A DNA stretch of 48,189 bases from an uncultured Lachnospiraceae bacterium (lineage in GTDB: Bacteria > Bacillota > Clostridia > Lachnospirales > Lachnospiraceae). Location of the stretch: assembly GCA_947173945.1 (NCBI GenBank), contig CAMWGV010000015.1, positions 1 through 48,189 on the forward strand, written 5' to 3'. The translations under genes and the position numbers were made by a program. Under the pieces are notes generated by a model. The model made no database searches. It was not told where the DNA came from and saw only the letters and a list, made by a program, of their open reading frames with translations. Of the stretch, positions 1 through 7,543 are shown piece after piece; within the stretch, counting starts at the first letter, position 1, and each line of letters begins with the position of its first letter.

Positions 1-831
1 GTTTCATGGACAAGTGGAACTGTATCAACGGTTTTGAAAAAGCTGCCGGCAGGTGAATATACATGGAAGGAAACGGCAGCACCTAAGGGATATGAGTATG
101 CAACGGATGTAAAATTCAAGATAGATACATCGGGAAATATATATAAGTATACAGGCGGTAAGTACTCAACTACACCAATGGCTGAAGGTGAAAAGCTTGT
201 GATGGTAGATGAGGCAAAAGCAACTACGGAAAAAGATCCGACAACAGAAAAAGACCCAACAACAGAAAAAGATCCGACCACGGAAAAAGACCCGACAACA
301 GAAAAAGAACCGACCACTGAAAGTGACAAGCCAAAAGATGACGGAGAGCTTCTCGTTATTGTATATGATGAGAAGACCGGAGACGTTGTACCGGGTGCAA
401 CCGTAAAGATTACAAATCCGGATGGTACATCAAAGTCATATAAGACAAACAAGGATGGCGAAATTTCACTGAAAAAGCTTCCGGCAGGAACGTATAAGGT
501 TAAGACGACAAAGGTTCCGGATGGATATGATGTTTCGGTTGGAAAGGTACATAAGGCAAAGGTTGTTAATGGCAAGAAGACCACATGCGAGGTTTACATT
601 GTAACAAAAGCTGATGATACATCAGAGACGGAGGATAGTTCAACCGAAGGAACTGATAAAACAGAAGGAAGTACAGACAACACAACAGGAACGAATACCA
701 ACACAAATACAACAGATAAGGTTGTCCATACAGGAGATTCTTTTAACATAATATTATTATTGGGCGTTATGCTCTGCTCTGCAGCAGGTGTTGTTGCACT
801 CATTATTAAAAAAAGAAAAACTGACAGATAA
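1..831 (+). CDS. Cell-wall-anchored Cna-B/SpaA-domain surface protein, 3' part
   Basis: The frame is open from base 1, so the gene starts upstream and only the last 276 residues are visible. The first residues end a prealbumin-like SpaA domain, with the typical W-x-E-x-x-A-P-x-G-Y pattern (YTWKETAAPKGYEY). A Thr/Glu/Lys/Asp/Pro spacer of six 6-residue units follows, then a second Cna-B-like domain (about DGELLVIVYDEKTGD to YIVTKAD) and a Thr/Ser/Asn-rich stalk. The C-terminus is a sorting signal: VVHTGD, a hydrophobic segment of about 20 residues and the basic tail KKRKTDR. The motif is VHTG rather than LPxTG, so a non-class-A sortase is likely, by inference. Such proteins are usually adhesins or pilins on the outer wall. 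No sortase is in the window. The apparent TTG start at 34 is internal. Confidence 0.85.
   Translation, partial: VSWTSGTVSTVLKKLPAGEYTWKETAAPKGYEYATDVKFKIDTSGNIYKYTGGKYSTTPMAEGEKLVMVDEAKATTEKDPTTEKDPTTEKDPTTEKDPTTEKEPTTESDKPKDDGELLVIVYDEKTGDVVPGATVKITNPDGTSKSYKTNKDGEISLKKLPAGTYKVKTTKVPDGYDVSVGKVHKAKVVNGKKTTCEVYIVTKADDTSETEDSSTEGTDKTEGSTDNTTGTNTNTNTTDKVVHTGDSFNIILLLGVMLCSAAGVVALIIKKRKTDR
223..330 (+). repeat. 18-bp tandem repeat coding for TTEKDP units
   Basis: Six consecutive 18-base units encode TTEKDP four times, then TTEKEP and TTESDK. They form the extended spacer between the two Cna-B-like domains. The units differ mainly at third codon positions (gat/gac, aca/acc/acg), so the protein repeat is kept while the DNA drifts. 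Unit number may vary between strains, as in other wall-spanning linkers. Confidence 0.9.
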
Positions 832-840
832 TAAATAAAA

Positions 841-905
841 AGGGGCTGCCGCTCCAAGATATTTCCCGTAGTAACGAAAATATCCTGAGTCCGCAGCCTC
901 TTTTG
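841..905 (+). terminator. Probable intrinsic terminator after the surface protein
   Basis: Bases 841-849 (AGGGGCTGC) pair with 893-901 (GCAGCCTCT) with one G-U pair, and a TTTT run follows. The long interior holds a second hairpin around GATATTT (858-864) and AAATATC. It lies 10 bases after the stop codon of the surface protein. Confidence 0.65.
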
Positions 906-1010
906 CTTTGTTCTTTGATAGGAAACTTCATTTCCTATCGGCACGGTTCTTGCGAACCCTGCTAAGATACGAACTGCAGTGCCGAAGGTACTTTGTTCTT
1001 TGATAGGAGG
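906..1010 (+). repeat. Structured interspersed repeat, copy A
   Basis: This roughly 100-base element recurs as copy B at 10880-10984. It has three hairpins: GATAGGAAA (917-925) with TTTCCTATC (931-939); GGTTC (945-949) with GAACC (954-958); AGTGCC (978-983) with GGTACT (987-992) around a GAA triloop. Unpaired parts are conserved, mainly GGCAC and GCTAAGATnCGAACTGC. The element begins and ends with the same CTTTGTTCTTTGATAGGA. The arm TCCTATC (933-939) can therefore also pair with GATAGGA at 1002-1008, which overlaps the ribosome binding site of the next gene. I do not recognise a named RNA family. Confidence 0.75.
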
Positions 1011-1014
1011 CATC

Positions 1015-2571
1015 ATGAGTAAAAATAAAAGACAAAAAAACAATGAAGAGACAAATAATACAGATACAATGAAAGAAAATGAAAAAAAGGTGACAACAGA
1101 TAAGTCTATACGGGAGGAGCTTCACAAGTTTTCCGAAATGCCCGAAGAGATAAAGGAAGAGATAAAAGAAGAAATAAGAGAAGAAATAAAACAAGACATA
1201 AAAGAAAAGGAAGGCAGACTCCGGGCATATTTCAGACGTGTATTCAGCATTACTGACAATATGATGACATACGAGGAAATTGATGCAATGATGCGGGAGC
1301 AGACGGTTATTCATGGTGCAAACATGTGGATCCTTATGCTTGCAATTTTGATTGCATCCATAGGCCTTAATGTGAATTCCACAGCGGTTATTATTGGTGC
1401 CATGCTTATATCGCCTCTCATGAGCGGAATACTTGCAATGGGATATTCCATTGCAGTAAGGGATTTGCAGCTTTTGGAGCATGCACTTGTGAGATTTTGT
1501 ACTCAGGTTGCAATCAGTCTTATTACGGCAACGATATATTTTTCCCTTTCACCTATGACCACGCCGACAACGGAGATGATAGCAAGAACAAGCCCTACAC
1601 TCTGGGACGTTTTGATTGCTCTTTTTGGTGGACTTGCGGGTATGATTGGTCATACAAGAACGAAGCATTCAAATGTTATACCGGGTGTTGCCATAGCAAC
1701 AGCGCTTATGCCTCCGCTTTGTACTGCCGGTTATGGTATCGCAACCGGTCAGCTTGATTTCTTTTTGGGAGCATTTTATCTGTTTATTATAAATACATTG
1801 TTTATTGCAATATCAACAGGTATTATAACATTAGTTTTACGTGTGCCTTACCACAGAAGCATCAGTGCAAAAAAGCAGAGAAGGGTTAACGGAATTATAA
1901 TTGCAATTACCATTGTTGTTGTAACTCCAAGTGTGTTTATCGGTGCAAGGACTGTTTACAAGTCATATATGCAGACCAATATAACAAATTATCTGGAAAA
2001 GGAATTCAACTTTTCCGATACACAGATTGTAAAGACGGAGTATGATATTGATGAAAAGACGATATCAGTTTCTCTTGTGGGAAATACGGTATCGGATGAT
2101 GTAATCGAAATGCTGAAAGGGCAACTCGGCCGGTATGATTTGAAAGACTATACGTTAAGGGTAACACAGAATGTGTTTAACGCTGATGAGGATGTTGACG
2201 ATAGTGACAAGGTTACGATTGTTGTTCAGGAGAATACTATAAAAGAACTGAAGGATGAGCTTAAGGAGCGTGATGAGATAATTACCTCCTTGCAGGAAAC
2301 GATGGATGGTTATGAAGAAGCAATAAACAGCTATGAAGATATCAAGACGCTTGCAAAGAAGGCAGAGAAAATATATCCTCACTTGTCTGAATGTTATGTT
2401 GGTATCATGTTTAATGGTAGGAGCGATGTGGTTTTCCTGTCAGCAAAAGCAAGTGAGGAGATAGAAGAATATGAGCGTTCCTCAATTAAGAGTTGGCTGT
2501 GTACAGAGAGTGGTTTAAATCTTGCGGAAGTTTACATAACTGTAGAATCCCCTGAGGAGGAAGAACAGTAG
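1015..2571 (+). CDS. DUF389 family membrane protein
   Basis: A 518-residue protein of the DUF389 hydrophobic-domain family, whose function is not established. The N-terminal 70 residues are highly charged with a coiled-coil-like run of KEEI/REEI units. A block of about six membrane segments follows, carrying the family pattern (NSTAVIIGAMLISPLM, then GHTRTKHSNVIPGVAIATALMPP). The C-terminal 250 residues are soluble with another coiled coil around ELKDELKERDEIITSL. I chose ATG 1015 because AGGAGG ends five bases before it; an upstream in-frame start at 979 lies inside the structured repeat and has no ribosome binding site. The gene leads the two-component genes by 22 bases and may be co-transcribed with them. 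Confidence 0.85.
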   Translation: MSKNKRQKNNEETNNTDTMKENEKKVTTDKSIREELHKFSEMPEEIKEEIKEEIREEIKQDIKEKEGRLRAYFRRVFSITDNMMTYEEIDAMMREQTVIHGANMWILMLAILIASIGLNVNSTAVIIGAMLISPLMSGILAMGYSIAVRDLQLLEHALVRFCTQVAISLITATIYFSLSPMTTPTTEMIARTSPTLWDVLIALFGGLAGMIGHTRTKHSNVIPGVAIATALMPPLCTAGYGIATGQLDFFLGAFYLFIINTLFIAISTGIITLVLRVPYHRSISAKKQRRVNGIIIAITIVVVTPSVFIGARTVYKSYMQTNITNYLEKEFNFSDTQIVKTEYDIDEKTISVSLVGNTVSDDVIEMLKGQLGRYDLKDYTLRVTQNVFNADEDVDDSDKVTIVVQENTIKELKDELKERDEIITSLQETMDGYEEAINSYEDIKTLAKKAEKIYPHLSECYVGIMFNGRSDVVFLSAKASEEIEEYERSSIKSWLCTESGLNLAEVYITVESPEEEEQ

Positions 2572-2593
2572 TAGGCTTATTTTCGGAGGTGCT

Positions 2594-3262
2594 ATGAAGA
2601 ATATTTTAATTGTCGAAGATAATTTAGAGCTTGCAAAAGAACTTAAAACTTTATTGGAGAGAAATAATTATAGTGCGGATTACCTGACAAGCTTTGAAAA
2701 CATTGTAGAGCAGCTTGTGGAAAAAGCACCTGACATGGTATTGCTTGACATCAATCTTCCGGGAGCTGACGGTGAGAGTGTTCTGAAACAGTACAGGGCT
2801 GTTTCGGATACACCTGTGATTATGGTAACAAGCAGAAATACGGATATGGACGAGCTATTATCCATGAGCTTTGGGGCAGATGATTTTATTGGAAAGCCCT
2901 ATAATCCTTCCATACTCCTCCTTCATATTGAGGCTGTGTTTAAACGTATCGGAACGAGTGACAGCGATGACATAATGAGATATAAGGACATCGTTTTAGA
3001 ACCGTCAAGAGGGGTTATTACTGTAAACGGTCAGTCCGTGGAGCTTACAAAAAATGAGATGGGAATATTGTCCTATCTGTTTCGGGCGCAGGGAAAGATT
3101 GTGTCCAGAGATGAGCTTATAAGCTATTTGTGGGACTCGGATGAGTTTGTGGATGATAATACACTTACGGTCAATATAAATCGTGTTCGCAGAAAGCTTG
3201 AAGAATGTGGCTATAATGATATTATAAAGACAAAAAGAGGTCAGGGGTACATATTGGAATGA
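2594..3262 (+). CDS. OmpR/PhoB-family response regulator, BceR-like
   Basis: A 222-residue two-domain response regulator. The receiver domain (about 1-118) has the acidic pair E8/D9, the phospho-acceptor D52 in LLDINLP, the T79/S80 switch region (VTS) and K101 in GKPY. The C-terminal winged-helix DNA-binding domain (about 128-222) ends in the usual VRRKLE...TKRGQGYILE pattern. A CGGAGGTG ribosome binding site lies just before the start. Its last codons overlap the histidine kinase gene by 4 bases, so the pair is translationally coupled. Given the BceAB-like transporter at 6776-9566, it probably switches on peptide-antibiotic resistance genes; that link is inferred from context. Confidence 0.92.
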   Translation: MKNILIVEDNLELAKELKTLLERNNYSADYLTSFENIVEQLVEKAPDMVLLDINLPGADGESVLKQYRAVSDTPVIMVTSRNTDMDELLSMSFGADDFIGKPYNPSILLLHIEAVFKRIGTSDSDDIMRYKDIVLEPSRGVITVNGQSVELTKNEMGILSYLFRAQGKIVSRDELISYLWDSDEFVDDNTLTVNINRVRRKLEECGYNDIIKTKRGQGYILE

Positions 3263-4290
3263 AGCTTACTACATATTTATGGAATAAAAAAATATCTATA
3301 GCAGGAACATTTTTTCTTGTAATATGTATATACATGATGGGATTTGTATTCAAGGCTGACTTGCAGTACCAGCATGCACTGGTATTTTTAATTCTTCTGT
3401 GTGGATTCGTTTCCCTTTGTTTTGATTATTTCCGGCGGAAGCTGTTTTATGACGAAATGCTGGGCATACTTTCCCAACTGGAGGAAAAATACCTGATTGT
3501 CGAAATGATTGATAAACCGGGGTTCCCCGATGGAGATATTATTCTGGATATACTTTATGAGAGCAATAAGGCAATGAAGGAACGGATAAACAGTCTGGAG
3601 CTTTCTGTGACGGAATTTAAGGAGTATCTCGAAATGTGGATACACGAAGTAAAGGTACCATTGTCCAGTCTGGATTTAATGAATTACAATGAAAGTACGG
3701 ATTTGAAGGGGCAGAAAAAGCAGATAGATAAGCTTAAACAGTATGTGGAACAGATACTTTTTTATGCAAGAGCGGATGCACCTGAGAAGGATTATTTAAT
3801 GAAGCGGTGCAATCTGAATAAACTGGTAAATAATGTTGTCAAGGAACAAAAGGATCTTATATTGGGAAATAAAATCAGTATCGTGAAGGATGAGCTTGAT
3901 ATTGATGTTATATCAGACAGCAAATGGCTGGAATTTATCATTGGTCAGATTGTAAACAATTCCATTAAATATATTATTGTTAAAATGCGTGAAGACAAGA
4001 CTGTGAAAGGCTCCATAAGCTTTGGAGTCAATAAGACAGATGAGATGGTTATCCTTTCCATTAAAGACAATGGAATTGGCATAAATGAAAGAGATTTGCA
4101 GAGAGTGTTTGACAAGAGCTTTACCGGTGAAAATGGAAGAAGGACAACAGCCTCGACAGGAATGGGGCTTTATATATGTAAAAAGCTATGTGACAAGCTT
4201 GGACATATAATTGAGGTAAGGTCAAATGAGGGAGAATTTACGGAAATAAAAATCAGCTTTGGCAAGGATAAATATTATGAATTTCGATAA
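3259..4290 (+). CDS. Intramembrane-sensing histidine kinase, BceS-like
   Basis: A 343-residue sensor kinase. Two membrane segments (about 13-31 and 40-56) are separated by fewer than ten residues, so there is almost no extracellular sensor, the hallmark of BceS-type kinases that read the state of their partner ABC transporter. The phospho-acceptor is H129 in WIHEVKVPLSSLDLM. The ATP-binding domain has an N box (IVNNSIKYI), G1 (DNGIGI), F box and G2 (TGMGLYICK). It starts on ATGA overlapping the regulator's stop codon. Partners are inferred to be the response regulator before it and the BceAB-like transporter 2.5 kb downstream, with a MATE and a methyltransferase gene in between. Confidence 0.9.
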   Translation: MKLTTYLWNKKISIAGTFFLVICIYMMGFVFKADLQYQHALVFLILLCGFVSLCFDYFRRKLFYDEMLGILSQLEEKYLIVEMIDKPGFPDGDIILDILYESNKAMKERINSLELSVTEFKEYLEMWIHEVKVPLSSLDLMNYNESTDLKGQKKQIDKLKQYVEQILFYARADAPEKDYLMKRCNLNKLVNNVVKEQKDLILGNKISIVKDELDIDVISDSKWLEFIIGQIVNNSIKYIIVKMREDKTVKGSISFGVNKTDEMVILSIKDNGIGINERDLQRVFDKSFTGENGRRTTASTGMGLYICKKLCDKLGHIIEVRSNEGEFTEIKISFGKDKYYEFR

Positions 4291-4372
4291 AGTAGCTGAT
4301 TAGTAAATATAGATTCAGATAAAGTTGGAAGCTACGTCGGTAAAAGTCTATTACTCCGGAAGGGATAAGAAA

Positions 4373-5731
4373 ATGGAACAGGATTTGACCACAGGCAATA
4401 TTACGGGAAAACTTTTATTATTTGCAATTCCGTTGATGGTGGGAAATGTATTGCAACAATTTTATAACATTGTTGACACATGGATTGTCGGAAAATATAT
4501 CGGTTCTGATGCACTTGCGGCAGTGGGTTCAGCATATACATTAATGACGTTTCTGACGTCTATTATTTTGGGACTTTGTATGGGCAGCAGTGCTTATTTT
4601 GCAATACAGTATGGCAGAAATTGTATAGAGCCTTTGAAAAAGGGTATTTTTTTATCCTTTTCCATGATAGGTATACTTGCTCTCGTAATGACAGGAATTG
4701 TTCTTTGGCAGGTAGATAATATTATACAAATACTTAGAGTCCCGACAGAAATTACTGACATTTCAAGAGATTACCTTGTCATTATATTTTTTGGAATTCT
4801 GGCAACCTTTTTATATAATTATTATGCAAATCTTCTGAGGGCAGTCGGTAATTCCGTTGTGCCCTTAGTGTTTTTGGCTGTTGCTGTAATTTTGAACGTT
4901 GTGCTGGATATTTATCTGGTTGCGGTTCTTAAGTGGGGCGTTAAGGGAGCTGCTTTGGCAACGGTAATTTCACAGTATGTATCGGCTGTGGGACTTTATC
5001 TGTTTTATTATGCAGGCTTTCCTAAGCTTAAGATGGAACGGAAATACATGGTGTGGGACCTGTCTATATTGAAAGATATTTTCAGGCTTTCCGGTCTTAC
5101 CTGTCTGCAGCAGTCGGTTATGAATTTTGGAATTTTAATGGTTCAGGGACTGGTCAACAGCTTTGGGTCTGTGGTTATGGCTGCATTTTCGGTGGCAGTT
5201 AAGATAGACACGATTGCATATATGCCGGTTCAGGATTATGGAAATGCGTTCTCAACATTTGTGGCACAAAATTATGGGGCGGAAAAGCCTGAGCGTATTA
5301 AAAAGGGAATTAAGAGCTCCATTGTTGTTGTATTTGTATTTTGTATTATTATAAGCAGTATAGTATGTGTTTTTGCACCACAGCTCATGAATATTTTTGT
5401 TAAGGACAAGCAGGATGTAACTTCAGTGGGTGTTTCCTATCTTCGCATTGAGGCAGCATTTTATTTTGGAATTGGGCTGCTATTTATGCTCTATGGTTTT
5501 TATCGGGGCATTAACCGTCCGGCAATTTCCCTTGTGCTTACAATCTGCTCCCTCGGAACGAGAGTTCTGCTTGCCTATATGCTGTCAGGTATACCAACAA
5601 TCGGTGTGAAAGGAATATGGGTGGCAATACCAATCGGATGGGCTTTGGCGGATATTGTAGGGATTGTGTATTATATGAGGTGCATGAGGAGACAGAGAAA
5701 CACTTTTTTTTGTATGAATAATGAAGTATAA
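4373..5731 (+). CDS. MATE family efflux transporter
   Basis: A 452-residue multidrug and toxin extrusion protein with about 12 membrane segments. The N-terminus is typical of the family (LTTGNITGKLLLFAIPLMVGNVLQQFYN, with the conserved P-x-x-x-x-x-x-Q-x-x-Y-N). The second half repeats the fold from about residue 225 (LKDIFRLSGLTCLQQSVMNFG). MATE proteins exchange Na+ or H+ for cationic drugs or metabolites. I chose ATG 4373 because GGAAGGG lies nine bases upstream and the protein starts like its relatives; the frame is open further up to a TTG at 4325. It lies inside the resistance-type block between the BceRS-like and BceAB-like genes. Confidence 0.92.
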   Translation: MEQDLTTGNITGKLLLFAIPLMVGNVLQQFYNIVDTWIVGKYIGSDALAAVGSAYTLMTFLTSIILGLCMGSSAYFAIQYGRNCIEPLKKGIFLSFSMIGILALVMTGIVLWQVDNIIQILRVPTEITDISRDYLVIIFFGILATFLYNYYANLLRAVGNSVVPLVFLAVAVILNVVLDIYLVAVLKWGVKGAALATVISQYVSAVGLYLFYYAGFPKLKMERKYMVWDLSILKDIFRLSGLTCLQQSVMNFGILMVQGLVNSFGSVVMAAFSVAVKIDTIAYMPVQDYGNAFSTFVAQNYGAEKPERIKKGIKSSIVVVFVFCIIISSIVCVFAPQLMNIFVKDKQDVTSVGVSYLRIEAAFYFGIGLLFMLYGFYRGINRPAISLVLTICSLGTRVLLAYMLSGIPTIGVKGIWVAIPIGWALADIVGIVYYMRCMRRQRNTFFCMNNEV

Positions 5732-5766
5732 TAAACATAATAAGAAAAGATTGGAGACTAATTGTG

Positions 5767-5904
5767 ATGAAACGAATTAAATACTCGGTGCAGTTCTAAT
5801 ACTGACAGCAGATTGTATCGAGGTTAATTTAAGGAAATGCTTATGTTGTCAGGAACTGCACCAATCATGGACATGAATTTGTAAATGAAAGGAAGGCAGT
5901 TTAA
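5767..5904 (+). other. Possible leader peptide or broken small gene before the methyltransferase
   Basis: An ATG at 5767 with GGAG ten bases upstream opens a 10-codon reading frame (MKRIKYSVQF) that stops at 5799. The same frame goes on with two more stops until 5832, then is open to 5904 (ending NERKAV), where its TAA shares an A with the ATG of the methyltransferase (TAATG). Two readings fit: a regulatory leader peptide ending in a hairpin, or a decayed small gene once coupled to the methyltransferase. A TATAAT at 5727-5732 could be a -10 box, but no good -35 is seen. Nothing here is certain. Confidence 0.3.
5787..5862 (+). repeat. Inverted repeat in the methyltransferase leader
   Basis: GGTGCAGTTC (5787-5796) is perfectly complementary to GAACTGCACC (5853-5862). 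A further CTGACA/TGTCAG pairing inside lengthens the stem with a bulge. The first arm overlaps the last codons and stop of the 10-codon reading frame. There is no T run after it, so it is not a standard terminator. Confidence 0.6.
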
Positions 5905-6662
5905 TGAATAAAGAAAGTTTAAGAAATATTTGGAAACACGAGGAGCAGATTGCCCATATCAAAGGGTGGGATTTTTCACACATTTGTGGGAGATACGAGG
6001 CGGAACATGATTTGCCGTGGAATTACGAAAGGCTCGTCAGGCAGCATCTGAAAAGCAATATAAACATCATGGATTATGATACAGGTGGTGGCGAGTTTTT
6101 ATTATCCTTAAATCCTCCTTATGAAAATACTTCTGCAACAGAAGGTTACCCACCGAATGTTTTGCTATGCCGTGAAAAATTATTGCCGCTGAGAATAAGG
6201 TTCAGGGAATGTAATAATCCGTCACGAATCCCATTTGAAAATGAGTCGTTTGATTTAATTATCAACAGACATGGTGGTTTTGATGCAGGAGAGCTTCATA
6301 GGCTATTAAGAAAAGATGGGCTGTTTATTACAGAACAGGTAGGGGGAGATAATGACAGGGATTTGGTTGAAATGGTGTTACCCCAAACAGAGCAACCATT
6401 TCCACACTTAAATCTGGACAACCAGCGTAGGAGCTTTGAAACCGCAGGATTTGAAATTATTCAGGCAGAAGAAGCATATCGTCCCATATATTTTTATGAT
6501 GTAGGAGCATTTGTTTGGTTTGCCCATGTGATTGAATGGGAGTTTCCGAATTTTTCTGTAGATAAATGTTTTGAACAGCTTTTGAAAATGCAGGAAATGA
6601 TTGATAAATATGGCAGAATTGAAGGGACAATTCACCGCTATCTGATTGTTGCAAAAAAATAA
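5904..6662 (+). CDS. Class I SAM-dependent methyltransferase
   Basis: A 252-residue single-domain methyltransferase. The SAM-binding motif I is a variant (NIMDYDTGGGEFLLSL at about 54-69). An acidic residue follows at the end of strand 2 (ATEGYPPN), then the motif IV region (FENESFDLIINRHGGF) and a post-motif helix (ELHRLLRKDGLFITEQVGG), which together match the small-molecule methyltransferase fold. The substrate cannot be read from sequence; it does not look like an Erm rRNA methylase. A GGAAGG ribosome binding site lies upstream. It stands alone between a leader with an inverted repeat and a palindrome, inside a block of drug-export genes, so a resistance role is possible but unproven. Confidence 0.85.
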   Translation: MNKESLRNIWKHEEQIAHIKGWDFSHICGRYEAEHDLPWNYERLVRQHLKSNINIMDYDTGGGEFLLSLNPPYENTSATEGYPPNVLLCREKLLPLRIRFRECNNPSRIPFENESFDLIINRHGGFDAGELHRLLRKDGLFITEQVGGDNDRDLVEMVLPQTEQPFPHLNLDNQRRSFETAGFEIIQAEEAYRPIYFYDVGAFVWFAHVIEWEFPNFSVDKCFEQLLKMQEMIDKYGRIEGTIHRYLIVAKK

Positions 6663-6670
6663 AGATTTAT

Positions 6671-6700
6671 CAACAACCTTACAAAATTGTAAGGTTGTTG
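6671..6700 (+). repeat. 30-base near-perfect palindrome after the methyltransferase
   Basis: CAACAACCTTACAA and TTGTAAGGTTGTTG form two 14-base arms with only AA between them. It begins eight bases after the methyltransferase stop. No T run follows on either side, so termination would be weak; it could be an operator or a processing or stability hairpin. Confidence 0.7.
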
Positions 6701-6775
6701 TCATGTAAAGCTATGGAAAGGGGAAAAAAATTATTGTAGATTTAGGGCAGGTTCAATGACGAGGAGGAAAGATCA

Positions 6776-7543
6776 ATGAATGAAATATTAAAATTGGAGG
6801 AAGTTGAAAAATATTATGGCGGAAAAATTAACCTTACAAAGGCACTTGATAAGGTATCATTTAGTGTTGATAAGGGAGAGTTTGTCGGCATAATGGGCTC
6901 CAGTGGTTCAGGAAAGACAACACTGCTGAACTGCATATCTACAATAGACAGAGTAACTGCGGGACATATCTTCATGGAAGGGGAAGATATAACAAACATA
7001 AGAGGAAATAACCTGAATAAGTTCAGACGGGAAAAACTTGGGTTTATATTCCAGGATTTCAATCTGTTAGATACCCTTACTGCATTAGAAAATATTTCCA
7101 TTGCACTTTCCATACAGGGTGTAAATGCAGGAGAGATAGAAAAAAGGGTAAAGGCAATGGCGGCAAAGCTTGATATAGAGGATGTTATGAATAAATATCC
7201 TTATCAGATGAGTGGTGGACAAAAGCAGAGAGTTGCTGCTGCAAGAGCGCTTATTACCTCACCGGCTCTCGTTCTCGCCGACGAGCCTACAGGTGCACTG
7301 GACTCAAAGGCTTCACGGCATCTTCTTGAAAGTATGGAAATGCTTAATTGGGATCTTCAGGCTACTATACTCATGGTTACCCATGATGCTTTTTCCGCAA
7401 GCTATGCTTCAAGAGTTATATTTATAAAGGATGGAAAAATCTTTTCAGAAATAAGAAAAGGAAATGATTCCAGGAAACAGTTTTTTGACAAGATAATTGA
7501 AGTTGTGACTATGTTAGGGGGTAATCTGAATGATGCTCTTTAA
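6776..7543 (+). CDS. BceA-like ABC transporter ATP-binding protein
   Basis: A 255-residue ATPase of the MacB/LolD-like group used by peptide-resistance transporters. It has Walker A (GSSGSGKTTLLN, about 41-52), the Q loop (FIFQDFNLLDTLT), the signature MSGGQKQRVAAARAL, Walker B (LVLADEPTGALDSK) and the H loop (MVTHD). GAGGAGG lies six to eight bases before the ATG. The reading frame overlaps the permease gene by 14 bases, so the two are translationally coupled. Together with the permease it should recognise or release peptide antibiotics at the membrane and signal to the BceRS-like pair upstream. Confidence 0.93.
   Translation: MNEILKLEEVEKYYGGKINLTKALDKVSFSVDKGEFVGIMGSSGSGKTTLLNCISTIDRVTAGHIFMEGEDITNIRGNNLNKFRREKLGFIFQDFNLLDTLTALENISIALSIQGVNAGEIEKRVKAMAAKLDIEDVMNKYPYQMSGGQKQRVAAARALITSPALVLADEPTGALDSKASRHLLESMEMLNWDLQATILMVTHDAFSASYASRVIFIKDGKIFSEIRKGNDSRKQFFDKIIEVVTMLGGNLNDAL

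Noticed and set aside
223-330. CRISPR array
   Set aside because: The repeat unit is 18 bases, has no spacers and encodes a continuous protein repeat in the surface protein frame.
928-1482. Minus-strand coding region opposite the DUF389 start
   Set aside because: Composition follows the reverse of the real gene, there is no ribosome binding site, and the + strand has clear family motifs.
5904-6662. Erm-type rRNA methyltransferase
   Set aside because: The Erm N-terminal and NLPY-type motif IV are absent; motif IV is FDLIINRHGG, as in small-molecule methyltransferases.
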